64,000 bases of DNA from JBNKHH01 sp050290245 (lineage in GTDB: Bacteria > Pseudomonadota > Alphaproteobacteria > Rhodobacterales > Rhodobacteraceae): assembly GCA_050290245.1 (NCBI GenBank), contig JBNKHH010000021.1, positions 1 to 64,000 on the forward strand, given 5' to 3'. The notes under the pieces are model-generated. The model did no database searches, was not told the origin of the DNA, and saw nothing but the letters and a program-made list of their open reading frames with translations. The translations under genes and the position numbers were made by a program. How positions within the stretch are numbered: the first letter of the stretch is position 1; each line of letters starts with the position of its first letter. Positions 17,260 to 26,000 of the stretch are shown here, in pieces.

Positions 17260-20200
17260 TCACAAGATCATTTCCAACGCCTCTTCATCTTCCTGAAGAT
17301 CGCTTGTTGGTTCTGACAGGTCGTCGCCTGCGATCATGAGATTCGATAGCAGCTCTTCAAGCCCGTCCTGCTGCTCGACGGCTTGCGAAGGTGTCGGCCC
17401 GGAGCCGTCGCTTTTGCCCAGTCCGAAGATTGACAAGATTGCGTTGATGATCTTTGAGAAGATCGCGCCGATGCCGCTGTCTCCTCTGCCGGAAGGCGCG
17501 GGGCCGTCATCAGACGTATCGTCCGAACCGTTGTCCGAGGGGTCGCCATCATTGATCTCGCCGGATTTGGCATAGAGTGGCGCGAGCGCATCGAGGTCGC
17601 CATCGTGCTCGGAAAGGAACAGCAGTTCAATCTCTTCCAGGGGGCGATCCAGCAACATCACGTTCGAGATGGTCCCGTCGAAATGCCAGTCGAGGGTATC
17701 ATCGTTGTCCATGCGTGACCGCGCCGATGCGCCCAGAACGAGGTCTTCGGAATTGCCGGACATGCCACCAGGGATGCCGGCCTCGGCGTCAATCAGCTCC
17801 CCGTTCAGGTATATGGCGATCTCGTCGTTGTCGAAGGTGAAGGCGAGATCATATTCCTCATTCGCTTCGATCTTGACCCCCCAGTCATAAAGATAGGTCT
17901 CACCGTCTTCACCCTGGAAGCGGATCTTCATCACGCCTGAGCCGTTGATATAGGCGGTCAGATGGCCGCCGTCGCCGTATCCCGCGTGATCCTTTGAAAA
18001 CAACGCCTGGTCCTGACCGTTACCGGGATTGTTCGCGGTAAAAGTCAGAACCCAGGTGCCCTCGGTCACCGCCAGGCTCGGATTGTGTGGGATCTCGATC
18101 GGTGGGTTGGCACCACCGAATGCGCCACCATCGTTTTCCAGGAGTTGCATCGGCTTCGTAAGCCCAGCGGGGACCGCAGTGGCTAAATCCACCAACTGTG
18201 CAGTGTACCATTCGTTGGACGAGTACTCCCAAGGGCTGTTGCCCACGGGATCGCCGTCCACGTCACGGGTGTCGGTCCCCAGATGGGCCTCTTCGCCCCC
18301 CAGGTCGATCCACTTGGTGTCGCCTGTTGGCGCCACGGCCTCCTGGATGTCGTCGATGGATTCGACGATGCCGTAGGCAACTCCCGCATCGGTTTCGATG
18401 TCATCCGCTTCGACGCGGTCGCCATGAACGACGATGTATCCGAGATAGTCCTCGTCGTGGGCACCGCCGTTCTTACCTTGCTGGGAATACAGCGTGATCA
18501 CCGAGACGGCGTCGTCGTCCAGCCCGTCGCCATCCGTGTCGACAGTGCGATAGTCGACTTCGATCTGGGTGGTGTGCCCCTTTATAGAAATGGTGTCTTC
18601 CTCGGCGTTGTAGTCTGCAATGACGTCCACGCCGATGCCGTCTACCCAATGGTCGTGCAGCCGGTTGTTTTCTCCGGCGACGCCCATCCAGTCGATGGTT
18701 CGGTCGTCGTTGGCGTGGTCCGCGATGATGTCCGCCTTGGCGTTGATCAGGGTTTCGAACTGGAAAGTATCGCGCCCGGCGCCGCCGACAAGAACGTCGT
18801 CGGCTTCAAGCTCCTGGTCGATCCAGTCGACCAGTTTCAAGTACTCTTCATCGACCGAAGGATCCGGAAAGGCGCGCGACGGCTCGCCGATGACAAGTTG
18901 TCCGATCCGGCCTTCGCCGGCATCCGAGCGGCTGATCAGCACGTCGTCGCCATCGCCGCCCTCCAACAGGTCGTTGCCGCGTCCGCCGTCCAGGGTGTCG
19001 TTCTGATTTCCACCGATCAGGTGATCGTCGCCGTACCCGCCCCGGATGCTGTCGTTGCCATTGCCGCCGTTGAGTGTGTCGTTGCCAGCCTCTCCGTTGA
19101 TCTGGTCGTTGCCGCCATGGCCTTCGATCAAGTCGTCGGCCGCGATCATGGCCCGGGGTCCCGAGGGGTTGGTCAAAGCCGCGCCCGGACCGTTGCCGAT
19201 CAGCTCGTTGATCTCGGCTGCCGTCAGCGCGTCCTCGGGCGCAAATCCGCCCCAGACCCCGAACCCGGCGATCCCGCCTTCGAACTCGTACTGAAGCTTC
19301 TGAGCATCCGTTGCGAATTCCTGGGCAGTGTCATTGACGTCAGCGCGATAACTGTCTGCGCCGAACACCCAGGGCTCGTCATTCTGGAGAAGATAAGCCT
19401 CTGAAAAGTCTCCCGGAGACGACACATCGCCTTCGACGACAGTCCAGTAGCCGTTTGGAAGGGCTTCGCCATCCAGGTAGACTGTCACCCCGTCTTCGGT
19501 GAACGACACAGCCAGGTGGGTCCACTGCTCTTCGGTGAGGAGAGTACCCGTTGTCCAGGCATGGTTCTGGCCACCGTCGCCTTCGGCCATGCGCAGGAAC
19601 AATCCGCCTTCTTCGGTATGGCCCAGACGGAAGTGACCGCCATCCTCGGCACCCCTATGGTCCTTGGTCACGAACATGGATTTCTCGTCCAGCGCATCGG
19701 GGCGGACCCACATGGCAATGGTGCCCTGTGTGATATTCATCGACGCCTTGTGGTCGAGGAAGGCGAAATCGTTGGTGCCGTCGAAGTACATGGCACCGTT
19801 GGGCGTGCCATCTGGACCAGACGTCGCGTCATCGGTGCGCAGGAGCGCTTGGTTTTCGTGGAGGTTATAGGTTTTGACCGAGCCACCTTCGCCACGCAGG
19901 TCGGCGTAGGCACCTTCGCTACCGTTGGCGAAGCTCCAGTATCCAAGAGCTCCGGGAAGGCCGGCAGCGTCGGCAGTATCGGCTTGGGACAAGCTGTTGT
20001 TATTGTTGTTGCCGCTGATCGTAGCGCCCGCGACCTGTTCAAATCCAAGCTGCTCGAAAGGATCGCGGGTCAGTTCGACGCCCGGGTCATTGCCTGCCCC
20101 GGCGGCCAACATGCTTTCATCGAAGTTGTCATTCTCAAAGGCGGAAAAGGGATCTCCTGTAATGGGTCCGGTATCTTCGGTGCCCATGCCGTTGTTAGTT

Positions 20201-21756
20201 TCCTTCGTCGCGCCCTCCGAGGGACTGCGGGTGTCGTACCCCTTGTATTCAACCCCATCGACCATGGTGATTTTCTCTTCGCCCTTCGGGGCAAGAGCCT
20301 CGGCGAGGTCCTGGTAGCCCTCGATGACCCCATAGGTGACATTTGCGTCGGTCTGGATGTCTTCTATTTCGACCAGATCGCCGTGGACGATGACTTGACC
20401 GATCAGGTCCATGTCGTGGGCGCCGCCTCCGCCGTGCTGGTTCGAAATCACGGTGATGATCGACTCAAGGGCCTCGTCGCCTAAGACGTCTGCGTATTCG
20501 ACAAAGACATTGGCAGTGTGGCCAATGATGGCAATGTGGTCCTCCTGGGCGTTGTAGTCGGCGATGATGTCGATTCCCGAGCTGTCGACCCAGTGGTCGT
20601 GAAGCTCGTTGTTTTCGCCGGCGACACCGGCCCAGTTTATGGTGCCATCGGTCCTGATGTGCTGCCCGATAATGTCCAGCTTGGCGTTGATCTGCGGTGC
20701 GATCAGGAAGGTGTCTTCGCCAGCGCCGCCGATCAAGACGTCATCGCCGACGAGCGGCTGATTGGCATAGGCCGACAGTTTTTGCAGTGCTTCGTCAATC
20801 TCGCCATCCGGGTCTTCGCGGGTCGGCATGTCGACAGCAAGCTGGCCGATCCTTTGTTCGCCGGCGTCCGAGCGCGCGATCAGAAGGTCGTTGCCGTCAC
20901 CGCCTTCCAGAACGTCCGAACCGCGCCCGCCGTCCAGAACGTCGTCGCCATCGCCACCGCGCAGGATATCGTCGCCGTATCCGCCATAGAGTTCGTCGTC
21001 ACCACCCAGCCCCTCGATCGTGTCCTCGGCGCCCTTGCCAAAGACTATGTCGCGGGCGTCGCTTGTGGTGACGTCAATAGCGATGTCGAGGCTATCCGCC
21101 CCCAGGAAGTACGAAGGATGGTAGTCGCTTGTCGGGACGATGGGCACATCTCCCGGAGGGTTCAGGAAATCGTCGGGCGACTGGTAGAAGGCGCTTTGAT
21201 CCACTGGGAGTCCGTCAATGGCAAGACCGAGGGTCATTGCTCCGCCAGCATCGAAATAGAGCATGTCGATCTGGTAAAGCCCGCCATCGAAGTCCGCGAT
21301 ACGGGTCGTGCCGTCAGTGCCGCGCGTGCCTTCGAAGGCGGAAAAGTCGATGCCGCCGATCTCAAGTTCAAAGCCGTCGTCGGACAGGACGGTGATGGCA
21401 TGCGTGCCTGGCGGGATATAGATATAGCCCGAAAGCGTCAGGGCGGACGGTCCCATCTCGAGACCGCCGTTGCCTTCCAGGCTCTCGGCATCTCTGCCGA
21501 GGAATTGGGCAATCGTCGTATCGCTGGACTTGGCAGCATAAGCCAGTGCGGAAGCCGTAAAGGTTGCGTCGGGGATGCCTTCGGCGGCGGTTCTGGCCAG
21601 GGTCGTATTCCAGATCGATGTTCCGGGCACGAAGGCGGCGCCAACCAGGCCTGTGCCCTGGGAAGGGATCCCCGTGATCGCGCTCATGTCGATGCTGGGT
21701 GCAAGGCCTTCAGGGGTTTCGATGGTGGTGGCTTGGATGTCGGTTTCGATTGTCAT
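17260..21756 (-). CDS. Large secreted PA14 / RTX calcium-binding / LamG mosaic protein
   Basis: The 1498-residue acidic protein has a PA14-like domain (about 35-190, with YIYIPPGTHAITVLSDDGFEL), a block of GGxGxD nonapeptide RTX repeats (about 238-295) and a long module (300-490). A LamG/concanavalin-like domain follows (600-840), then a second RTX block (870-940), a second copy of the long module (950-1145) and a second LamG domain (1200-1370). A hydrophobic helix (1428-1447) precedes an acidic tail. There is no Sec signal peptide. RTX repeats bind calcium outside the cell and usually go with type I secretion through a C-terminal signal. A role as an adhesin or surface glycan binder is inferred. 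Confidence 0.85.
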   Translation of the reverse strand: MTIETDIQATTIETPEGLAPSIDMSAITGIPSQGTGLVGAAFVPGTSIWNTTLARTAAEGIPDATFTASALAYAAKSSDTTIAQFLGRDAESLEGNGGLEMGPSALTLSGYIYIPPGTHAITVLSDDGFELEIGGIDFSAFEGTRGTDGTTRIADFDGGLYQIDMLYFDAGGAMTLGLAIDGLPVDQSAFYQSPDDFLNPPGDVPIVPTSDYHPSYFLGADSLDIAIDVTTSDARDIVFGKGAEDTIEGLGGDDELYGGYGDDILRGGDGDDVLDGGRGSDVLEGGDGNDLLIARSDAGEQRIGQLAVDMPTREDPDGEIDEALQKLSAYANQPLVGDDVLIGGAGEDTFLIAPQINAKLDIIGQHIRTDGTINWAGVAGENNELHDHWVDSSGIDIIADYNAQEDHIAIIGHTANVFVEYADVLGDEALESIITVISNQHGGGGAHDMDLIGQVIVHGDLVEIEDIQTDANVTYGVIEGYQDLAEALAPKGEEKITMVDGVEYKGYDTRSPSEGATKETNNGMGTEDTGPITGDPFSAFENDNFDESMLAAGAGNDPGVELTRDPFEQLGFEQVAGATISGNNNNNSLSQADTADAAGLPGALGYWSFANGSEGAYADLRGEGGSVKTYNLHENQALLRTDDATSGPDGTPNGAMYFDGTNDFAFLDHKASMNITQGTIAMWVRPDALDEKSMFVTKDHRGAEDGGHFRLGHTEEGGLFLRMAEGDGGQNHAWTTGTLLTEEQWTHLAVSFTEDGVTVYLDGEALPNGYWTVVEGDVSSPGDFSEAYLLQNDEPWVFGADSYRADVNDTAQEFATDAQKLQYEFEGGIAGFGVWGGFAPEDALTAAEINELIGNGPGAALTNPSGPRAMIAADDLIEGHGGNDQINGEAGNDTLNGGNGNDSIRGGYGDDHLIGGNQNDTLDGGRGNDLLEGGDGDDVLISRSDAGEGRIGQLVIGEPSRAFPDPSVDEEYLKLVDWIDQELEADDVLVGGAGRDTFQFETLINAKADIIADHANDDRTIDWMGVAGENNRLHDHWVDGIGVDVIADYNAEEDTISIKGHTTQIEVDYRTVDTDGDGLDDDAVSVITLYSQQGKNGGAHDEDYLGYIVVHGDRVEADDIETDAGVAYGIVESIDDIQEAVAPTGDTKWIDLGGEEAHLGTDTRDVDGDPVGNSPWEYSSNEWYTAQLVDLATAVPAGLTKPMQLLENDGGAFGGANPPIEIPHNPSLAVTEGTWVLTFTANNPGNGQDQALFSKDHAGYGDGGHLTAYINGSGVMKIRFQGEDGETYLYDWGVKIEANEEYDLAFTFDNDEIAIYLNGELIDAEAGIPGGMSGNSEDLVLGASARSRMDNDDTLDWHFDGTISNVMLLDRPLEEIELLFLSEHDGDLDALAPLYAKSGEINDGDPSDNGSDDTSDDGPAPSGRGDSGIGAIFSKIINAILSIFGLGKSDGSGPTPSQAVEQQDGLEELLSNLMIAGDDLSEPTSDLQEDEEALEMIL
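18322..19149 (-). repeat. Second copy of the RTX-plus-module repeat inside the large protein
   Basis: This DNA encodes residues about 870-1145, which repeat the layout of residues 238-490. Shared landmarks include GGYGDD, LDGGRG, RSDAGE, VGGAGRDTF, INAKADII, GVAGEN, LHDHWVDG, DVIADYNAEED, GAHDEDYLG, IVVHGD and DDIETDAGVAYGI. The copies have diverged clearly at protein level, so the duplication is old. Confidence 0.8.
20287..21045 (-). repeat. First copy of the RTX-plus-module repeat inside the large protein
   Basis: This DNA encodes residues about 238-490. Landmarks matching the second copy are GGYGDD, LDGGRG, RSDAGE, IGGAGEDTF, INAKLDII, GVAGEN, LHDHWVDS, DIIADYNAQED, GAHDMDLIG, VIVHGD and EDIQTDANVTYGV. 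The histidine- and aspartate-rich segment after the RTX block is a conserved module I cannot assign to a named family. Confidence 0.8.
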
Positions 21757-22203
21757 GGCATACCTCTCCCGTGCACGCCCCGAGGAGTGGAGCGCGGTCG
21801 TTGATTGTAGATCTCGTACTGAAACGGCGAGCCGGTTCGGCGTTCACGAACCGTCCGGGAACTCGACAACTTTGTGACGAGCCTAAAGAGGAATGTGGCG
21901 AGAAAAGGGCCGGATCCTTTCCAATCCATCGCCCTGACAGGCAGAGCCGGAAAGCGTCGGCGTTTCATTGCCGTCCGCAGCGCTGCCGTATTTAAGTATT
22001 TTAAATGTATGGGAAAATATTATTGTTTCCGCGTTGACGATCAGACATCAAACCTGTGTCACTGTTTCTCTTTTGCCTGAGGTTCGACAATGTAACTATG
22101 GCAGAAAGGAGTATGCGCCATTGTGAAACAGAAGGCATGGCGTGGATTGTGATCAGAGGCCGGGATGGGCGCGGATCCGCCGGCGAATCAAAGGGAGAAC
22201 GCT
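21757..22203. other. Divergent regulatory region of 447 bp
   Basis: The gap separates the leftward RTX gene from the rightward AhpD-like gene. It is notable for an AT-rich patch at about 21988-22035 in otherwise GC-rich DNA, as expected for promoters. TTGACG at about 22034 may be a -35 element for the rightward gene, but I cannot find a clean -10. No gene is apparent. Confidence 0.4.
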
Positions 22204-22791
22204 GTGCCGCAGCCGGACCACATCTCGATATTCGACCTGCCCGACGTGGATGCGCTGGACGAGGATATGCAGGCCTACTTCAGGGTCTGCGAGGAGAAAC
22301 TGGGCATGGTGCCCAACGTTCTGAAGACCTATTCGCGCAACCAGGACAAGCTGCGGGCCTTTTCGCAGCTGTACAACACCTTGATGTTGGGCAAGTCCAA
22401 GTTGTCCAAGCTGGAACGCGAGATGATCGCGGTGGTGGTCTCGTCGGCGAACCGGTGTTTTTACTGCCTTGTCGCTCATGGCCAGGCGGTGCGGCAGCTG
22501 TCGGGCGATCCCGAGTTGGGGGAGATTCTTGTTATGAACTACAGAGTTGCCCAGCTTGAGCCGAGGGTGAGGGCGATGCTGGATTTTGCCTGGAAGCTCA
22601 CGGTCACGCCCTGGGAGGTGGACGATCCCGACCGCGAGGTGCTGCGGAAGGCCGGCCTGGATGACGACGAGATCTTCGATCTGTCGGACGTGATCGCTTT
22701 CTTCAATATGTCCAACCGCTTTGCCACGGCCGTCGATATGATGCCGAACCGCGAGTATCACGCGATGGATCGGGGCGGCGAAGGTCAATGA
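22204..22791 (+). CDS. AhpD-like / carboxymuconolactone decarboxylase family protein
   Basis: The 195-residue, all-helical protein carries the AhpD-type redox signature: an acidic residue in KLEREMIAVVV, then CFYC (Cys85, Cys88) and His92 within AHGQA. The family includes peroxidase partners and uncharacterised peroxidase-related proteins; this length matches the latter. The start is GTG 22204, with GGGAGA seven bases upstream; the frame is open from 22165 but no better site is there. The gene is isolated and converges on the sugar-acid dehydratase region. A role in peroxide detoxification is possible but unproven. Confidence 0.8.
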   Translation: MPQPDHISIFDLPDVDALDEDMQAYFRVCEEKLGMVPNVLKTYSRNQDKLRAFSQLYNTLMLGKSKLSKLEREMIAVVVSSANRCFYCLVAHGQAVRQLSGDPELGEILVMNYRVAQLEPRVRAMLDFAWKLTVTPWEVDDPDREVLRKAGLDDDEIFDLSDVIAFFNMSNRFATAVDMMPNREYHAMDRGGEGQ

Positions 22792-23095
22792 CGTCCTGCG
22801 CGGTCGGAGGCAGATAGCGGAGGATCGGGGGATTTGGGCGCCAACTGTCTAGATTTCAGTTTGATCGCCTGACGGTGGTGTCGGCGCGCCGATCTGGCGT
22901 GCGCTCAGTCAGCACCGTAGGATGTCGGTCGATGGGGGCCAAGTCGCGGCCCTGGCAGCGATGCCCTGCTCGCGATTGTCCCAGGACGCCGGTGAGACGG
23001 CGGCGGGGATGATCATCGAATAGGACTTCATGACGTTCTCCTTAATGGGAAAACGCCTAGATGCTGCGCGGACTCGGAAAAGACTTCGGAGGCGC
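22792..23095. other. Convergent gap of 304 bp
   Basis: Apart from the small leftward frame described at 22909-23031, I see no gene or clear terminator here. The region lies past the ends of the AhpD-like gene and the sugar-acid dehydratase gene. Confidence 0.35.
22909..23031 (-). pseudogene. 40-codon frame with a strong ribosome site, possible gene remnant
   Basis: A leftward frame begins at ATG 23031, preceded by TTAAGGAGAACGTC, an excellent ribosome binding site, and encodes MKSYSMIIPAAVSPASWDNR plus 20 more residues before a stop. It starts 65 bp after the sugar-acid dehydratase stop, on the same strand. The first residues vaguely resemble the N-terminus of aldehyde dehydrogenases, which commonly follow arabonate/xylonate dehydratases, so it may be the stump of such a gene. 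This is weak; it may instead be a small unknown peptide. Confidence 0.3.
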
Positions 23096-24880
23096 TCAGT
23101 GGTTGTCGCGCGGCGTTCCCTTGGTGCGGGCGATGTCGCGGTAGTTGGGTGCGCCCTTCAGGACCATGCCGTCGGCGAATTGCTCGGTCTTTTCGCGGAA
23201 CAGTTCCTGCCAGGGCGACTGGCTCTCCGGCGCAAAAGGACGCTCGGGCAGGGCAGCGCGGCGTGCGTCGAGTTCGGCGTCGTCCACAAGCATATTCGCG
23301 GTGCATTTCGTCAGGTCGATGCGCACGCGGTCGCCAGTCTGCACGATGGCGAGGCCGCCGCCTGCGGCTGCCTCGGGCGAGGCGTTCAGGATCGAGGGCG
23401 AGCCGGAGGTGCCCGACTGCCGTCCGTCGCCGACGCAGGGCAGGGAGTGGATACCTTTCTTCAGCAGGTAGGCGGGCGGGCGCATGTTCACGACTTCGGC
23501 ACCGCCGGGGTAGCCGATGGGACCTGCGCCGCGCATGATCAGGATGCAATGTTCATCGACTCCCAGGCTCTCGTCGTCGATCCGGGCGTGGTAGTCTTCG
23601 ATCGAGTCGAAGACGATGGCGCGGCCTTCGAAGGCGTTCGGGTCGTCAGGGTTCGACAAGTAGCGGTCGCGGAATTCCTTGGAGATAACGCTGGTTTTCA
23701 TGATCGCGCTGTCGAAGAGGTTGCCCTTGAGGTTGATGAACCCGGCTTCCTGAAGCATCGGCGCGGCGACGGTCTTGATGACGTCGGAGTTTTCGCTACG
23801 CAGGTCGGCGCAATTCTCGCCGATGGTCTTTCCATTGGCGGTCAGTGCATCGGGGTGGGGCAGGAGGCCGGCCTGAAGCAACTCGCCGATGACCGCGGGG
23901 ACGCCGCCGGCGCGGTGGTAGTCTTCGCCCAGGTATTCACCGGCGGGCTGGAGGTTCACCAAAAGCGGGATCTTGTGGCCGAGGTTCTGCCAGTCGTCGT
24001 TCGAAAGGTCGACGCCGAGGTGCCGCGCGATGGCCTTGAGGTGGATCGGCGCGTTGGTAGAGCCACCGATGGCCGAGTTGACGACAATGGCGTTCTCGAA
24101 CGCCTCGCGGGTCATGATGTCGGAGGGTCGGCGGTCGGCGTTGACCATCTCGACGATCTGCTTGCCGGTCTCGTAGGCCATCTGTCCGCGCTCGCGGTAG
24201 GGCGCCGGGATGGCCGCGGAGCCTGGAAGCTGCATTCCCAGGGCCTCGGCCAGCGAGTTCATCGTGGTGGCGGTGCCCATCGTGTTGCAAAAGCCGGTCG
24301 AGGGCGCCGAGGAGGCGACGAGGTCGGTGAAGCCAGCGTCGTCGATCTCTCCGGCGGCGTGCAGTTCGCGCGCTTTCCAGACGATGGTGCCCGAGCCAGT
24401 GCGCTCGCCACGGAACCAGCCGTTCAGCATCGGACCGACCGAAAGAGCGATGGACGGGATGTTGACAGTCGAGGCGGCCATCAGGAGCGCCGGCGTGGTC
24501 TTGTCACAGCCGATCATCAGTACGACGGCGTCGAGGGGGTAACCGTAGAGGGATTCGACGAGGGAGAGGTAGGCGAGGTTGCGGTCGAGCGAGGCCGTTG
24601 GCCGCTTGCCGGTTTCCTGGATCGGGTGGACCGGGAATTCCATCACCGTGCCGCCCGCCGAGATCACGCCGTCGCGCACGCGTTTGGCCAGTTCGATGTG
24701 GTGGCGGTTGCAGGGCGAAAGGTCCGATCCGGTCTGGGCAATACCGATGATCGGTTTGCCGGACTGGAGTTCTTCGCGCGTGAGGCCGTAGTTCAGGTAG
24801 CGTTCCAGGTAGAGAGCCGTCATTTCCTGGTTGTCGGGGTTGTTGAACCAGTCCCGGCTGCGAAGTTTCTTGTCAGTCAT
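23096..24880 (-). CDS. IlvD/Edd family sugar-acid dehydratase, L-arabonate/D-xylonate dehydratase-like
   Basis: The 594-residue enzyme has the three iron-sulfur cysteines of the IlvD/Edd family in SPCNRHH (Cys57), MIGCDKTTP (Cys125) and GFCNTMGTA (Cys198). It also has the conserved SAIGGSTNAPIH segment and a C-terminal GSPSILNASPEAA. Members remove water from sugar acids or dihydroxy acids using a [2Fe-2S] or [4Fe-4S] cluster and Mg. The length and the LYLERYLNYG N-terminal region point to arabonate/xylonate-type dehydratases rather than IlvD. No transporter or sugar dehydrogenase lies next to it, and the exact substrate is inferred. Confidence 0.85.
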   Translation of the reverse strand: MTDKKLRSRDWFNNPDNQEMTALYLERYLNYGLTREELQSGKPIIGIAQTGSDLSPCNRHHIELAKRVRDGVISAGGTVMEFPVHPIQETGKRPTASLDRNLAYLSLVESLYGYPLDAVVLMIGCDKTTPALLMAASTVNIPSIALSVGPMLNGWFRGERTGSGTIVWKARELHAAGEIDDAGFTDLVASSAPSTGFCNTMGTATTMNSLAEALGMQLPGSAAIPAPYRERGQMAYETGKQIVEMVNADRRPSDIMTREAFENAIVVNSAIGGSTNAPIHLKAIARHLGVDLSNDDWQNLGHKIPLLVNLQPAGEYLGEDYHRAGGVPAVIGELLQAGLLPHPDALTANGKTIGENCADLRSENSDVIKTVAAPMLQEAGFINLKGNLFDSAIMKTSVISKEFRDRYLSNPDDPNAFEGRAIVFDSIEDYHARIDDESLGVDEHCILIMRGAGPIGYPGGAEVVNMRPPAYLLKKGIHSLPCVGDGRQSGTSGSPSILNASPEAAAGGGLAIVQTGDRVRIDLTKCTANMLVDDAELDARRAALPERPFAPESQSPWQELFREKTEQFADGMVLKGAPNYRDIARTKGTPRDNH

Positions 24881-24938
24881 CCGTATATCTCCCTATTCGC
24901 TTCTGGCCTAGTCCAACGCGGCGTGGTTTTCTAGCGAA

Positions 24939-25076
24939 ATGAGCGATTGGGACCATATCATTGTTGGCGCTAGCAGCGCGGGATGCATGCTGGTGGACCG
25001 GTTGAGCGAAGGCGGTGCGCGCGTGCTTTTGCTGGTCGCGGGCCGGTCGGACATGACCCGCGACGCCCACGCTTAA
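24939..25076 (+). pseudogene. N-terminal stub of a GMC oxidoreductase (choline dehydrogenase family)
   Basis: A 45-codon rightward frame from ATG 24939 to TAA 25076 reads MSDWDHIIVGASSAGCMLVD, then RLSEGGARVLLLVAG and a short tail. This is the FAD-binding N-terminus of glucose-methanol-choline oxidoreductases. The family normally has GAGSAG, so one glycine of the nucleotide motif is already replaced by serine. The frame then stops, and motB begins 58 bp later. The remaining roughly 500 residues are missing, so this is a remnant, not a small gene. Confidence 0.75.
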
Positions 25077-25134
25077 TCCATTTTTCACGCCCGCATTCTA
25101 GGACAGTCCTTGGGTGAGTTGAGGAGAGTGGGTG

Positions 25135-25974
25135 ATGTCGGATCAACCGGCGCCGATTATCGTCAAGAAGAAGAAGGTCATCGCGGGTGGTCACCACGGC
25201 GGTGCCTGGAAGGTGGCCTATGCGGACTTTGTGACCGCGATGATGGCATTTTTTCTTTTGATGTGGCTTCTGGGCGCGACCAGCGAGAAGCAGCGCAAGG
25301 GCATCGCGGACTACTTCAATCCGTCGATTCCGGTCAACAAGGTTTCGGGCGGCGGCGACGGGGCATTTGGCGGCGACAGCGTGTTCACGGAAAGCACATT
25401 GGCCAAGAACGGTGTCGGCGTTGGCATAACGCTTCAGTCGGCGTCAAACAATTCCAAGGGCGACAACGGCATAGAGCCGACCGACAGGGAACAGGGCGCC
25501 GGATCGTCCAATGACGAACTGGCGGAACTGGCTGAGAAGCTATCTGGTCGCGCCGGTGAAAGTATGGTCAGCGATCTGTTGCGGCGCCACGTGGTGACGC
25601 GCCTGACCGACGAGGGGCTGATCGTGGAGATATTCGATATCCCCGGCGCCCCTTTGTTTGACGGCGAGGCCGAAGCAAACCCAGTTCTGGAACAGGTTGT
25701 CGCGGTGGTCGCCGAGGTATTCAACCTGGCGTCAAACGAAATCGCGGTTCAGGGCTACACAGCCTCGATGCCATTGGCGGTGCGTGAAAACCCGGTCTGG
25801 GAACGTTCGGCCGCGCGTGCTGACACAGTGCGTCGGCTTTTGCGTATCGAGGGCATTCCCGAGAATCGCATGCAACGGATGACCGGCTTTGCCGACCGAA
25901 AACCTGTGGTTCAGGATCCGCTGGCGATCCGCAACAACCGCGTCGAGGTTATCTTGCTGCGCAACAAGCTTTGA
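25135..25974 (+). CDS. motB: Flagellar stator protein MotB
   Basis: The 279-residue protein has a basic N-terminus (KKKKVIAGG), one transmembrane helix with the proton-binding aspartate (YADFVTAMMAFFLLMWLL, Asp31), a plug/linker region and a C-terminal OmpA-like peptidoglycan-binding domain ending in RNNRVEVILL. With MotA it forms the proton-driven stator. It opens the motB-flgE-flgK-flgL-flgI run and sits 10 kb from motA. ATG 25135 follows GAGGAG with good spacing; a GTG three bases earlier is possible. Confidence 0.93.
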   Translation: MSDQPAPIIVKKKKVIAGGHHGGAWKVAYADFVTAMMAFFLLMWLLGATSEKQRKGIADYFNPSIPVNKVSGGGDGAFGGDSVFTESTLAKNGVGVGITLQSASNNSKGDNGIEPTDREQGAGSSNDELAELAEKLSGRAGESMVSDLLRRHVVTRLTDEGLIVEIFDIPGAPLFDGEAEANPVLEQVVAVVAEVFNLASNEIAVQGYTASMPLAVRENPVWERSAARADTVRRLLRIEGIPENRMQRMTGFADRKPVVQDPLAIRNNRVEVILLRNKL

Positions 25975-26000
25975 AAAGAAAACGTCTCGCAATTTATCCA

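Noticed and set aside
18283..21804. Several long rightward frames opposite the RTX/LamG gene
   Set aside because: They are mirror images of the RTX and LamG coding sequence and have low-complexity Val/Asp/Ala text with no ribosome sites or domains.
23030..24934. Rightward open frame of 634 codons opposite the sugar-acid dehydratase
   Set aside because: The leftward strand encodes a full IlvD/Edd enzyme with all its cysteines; the antisense frame shows no domain and is a by-product of codon bias.
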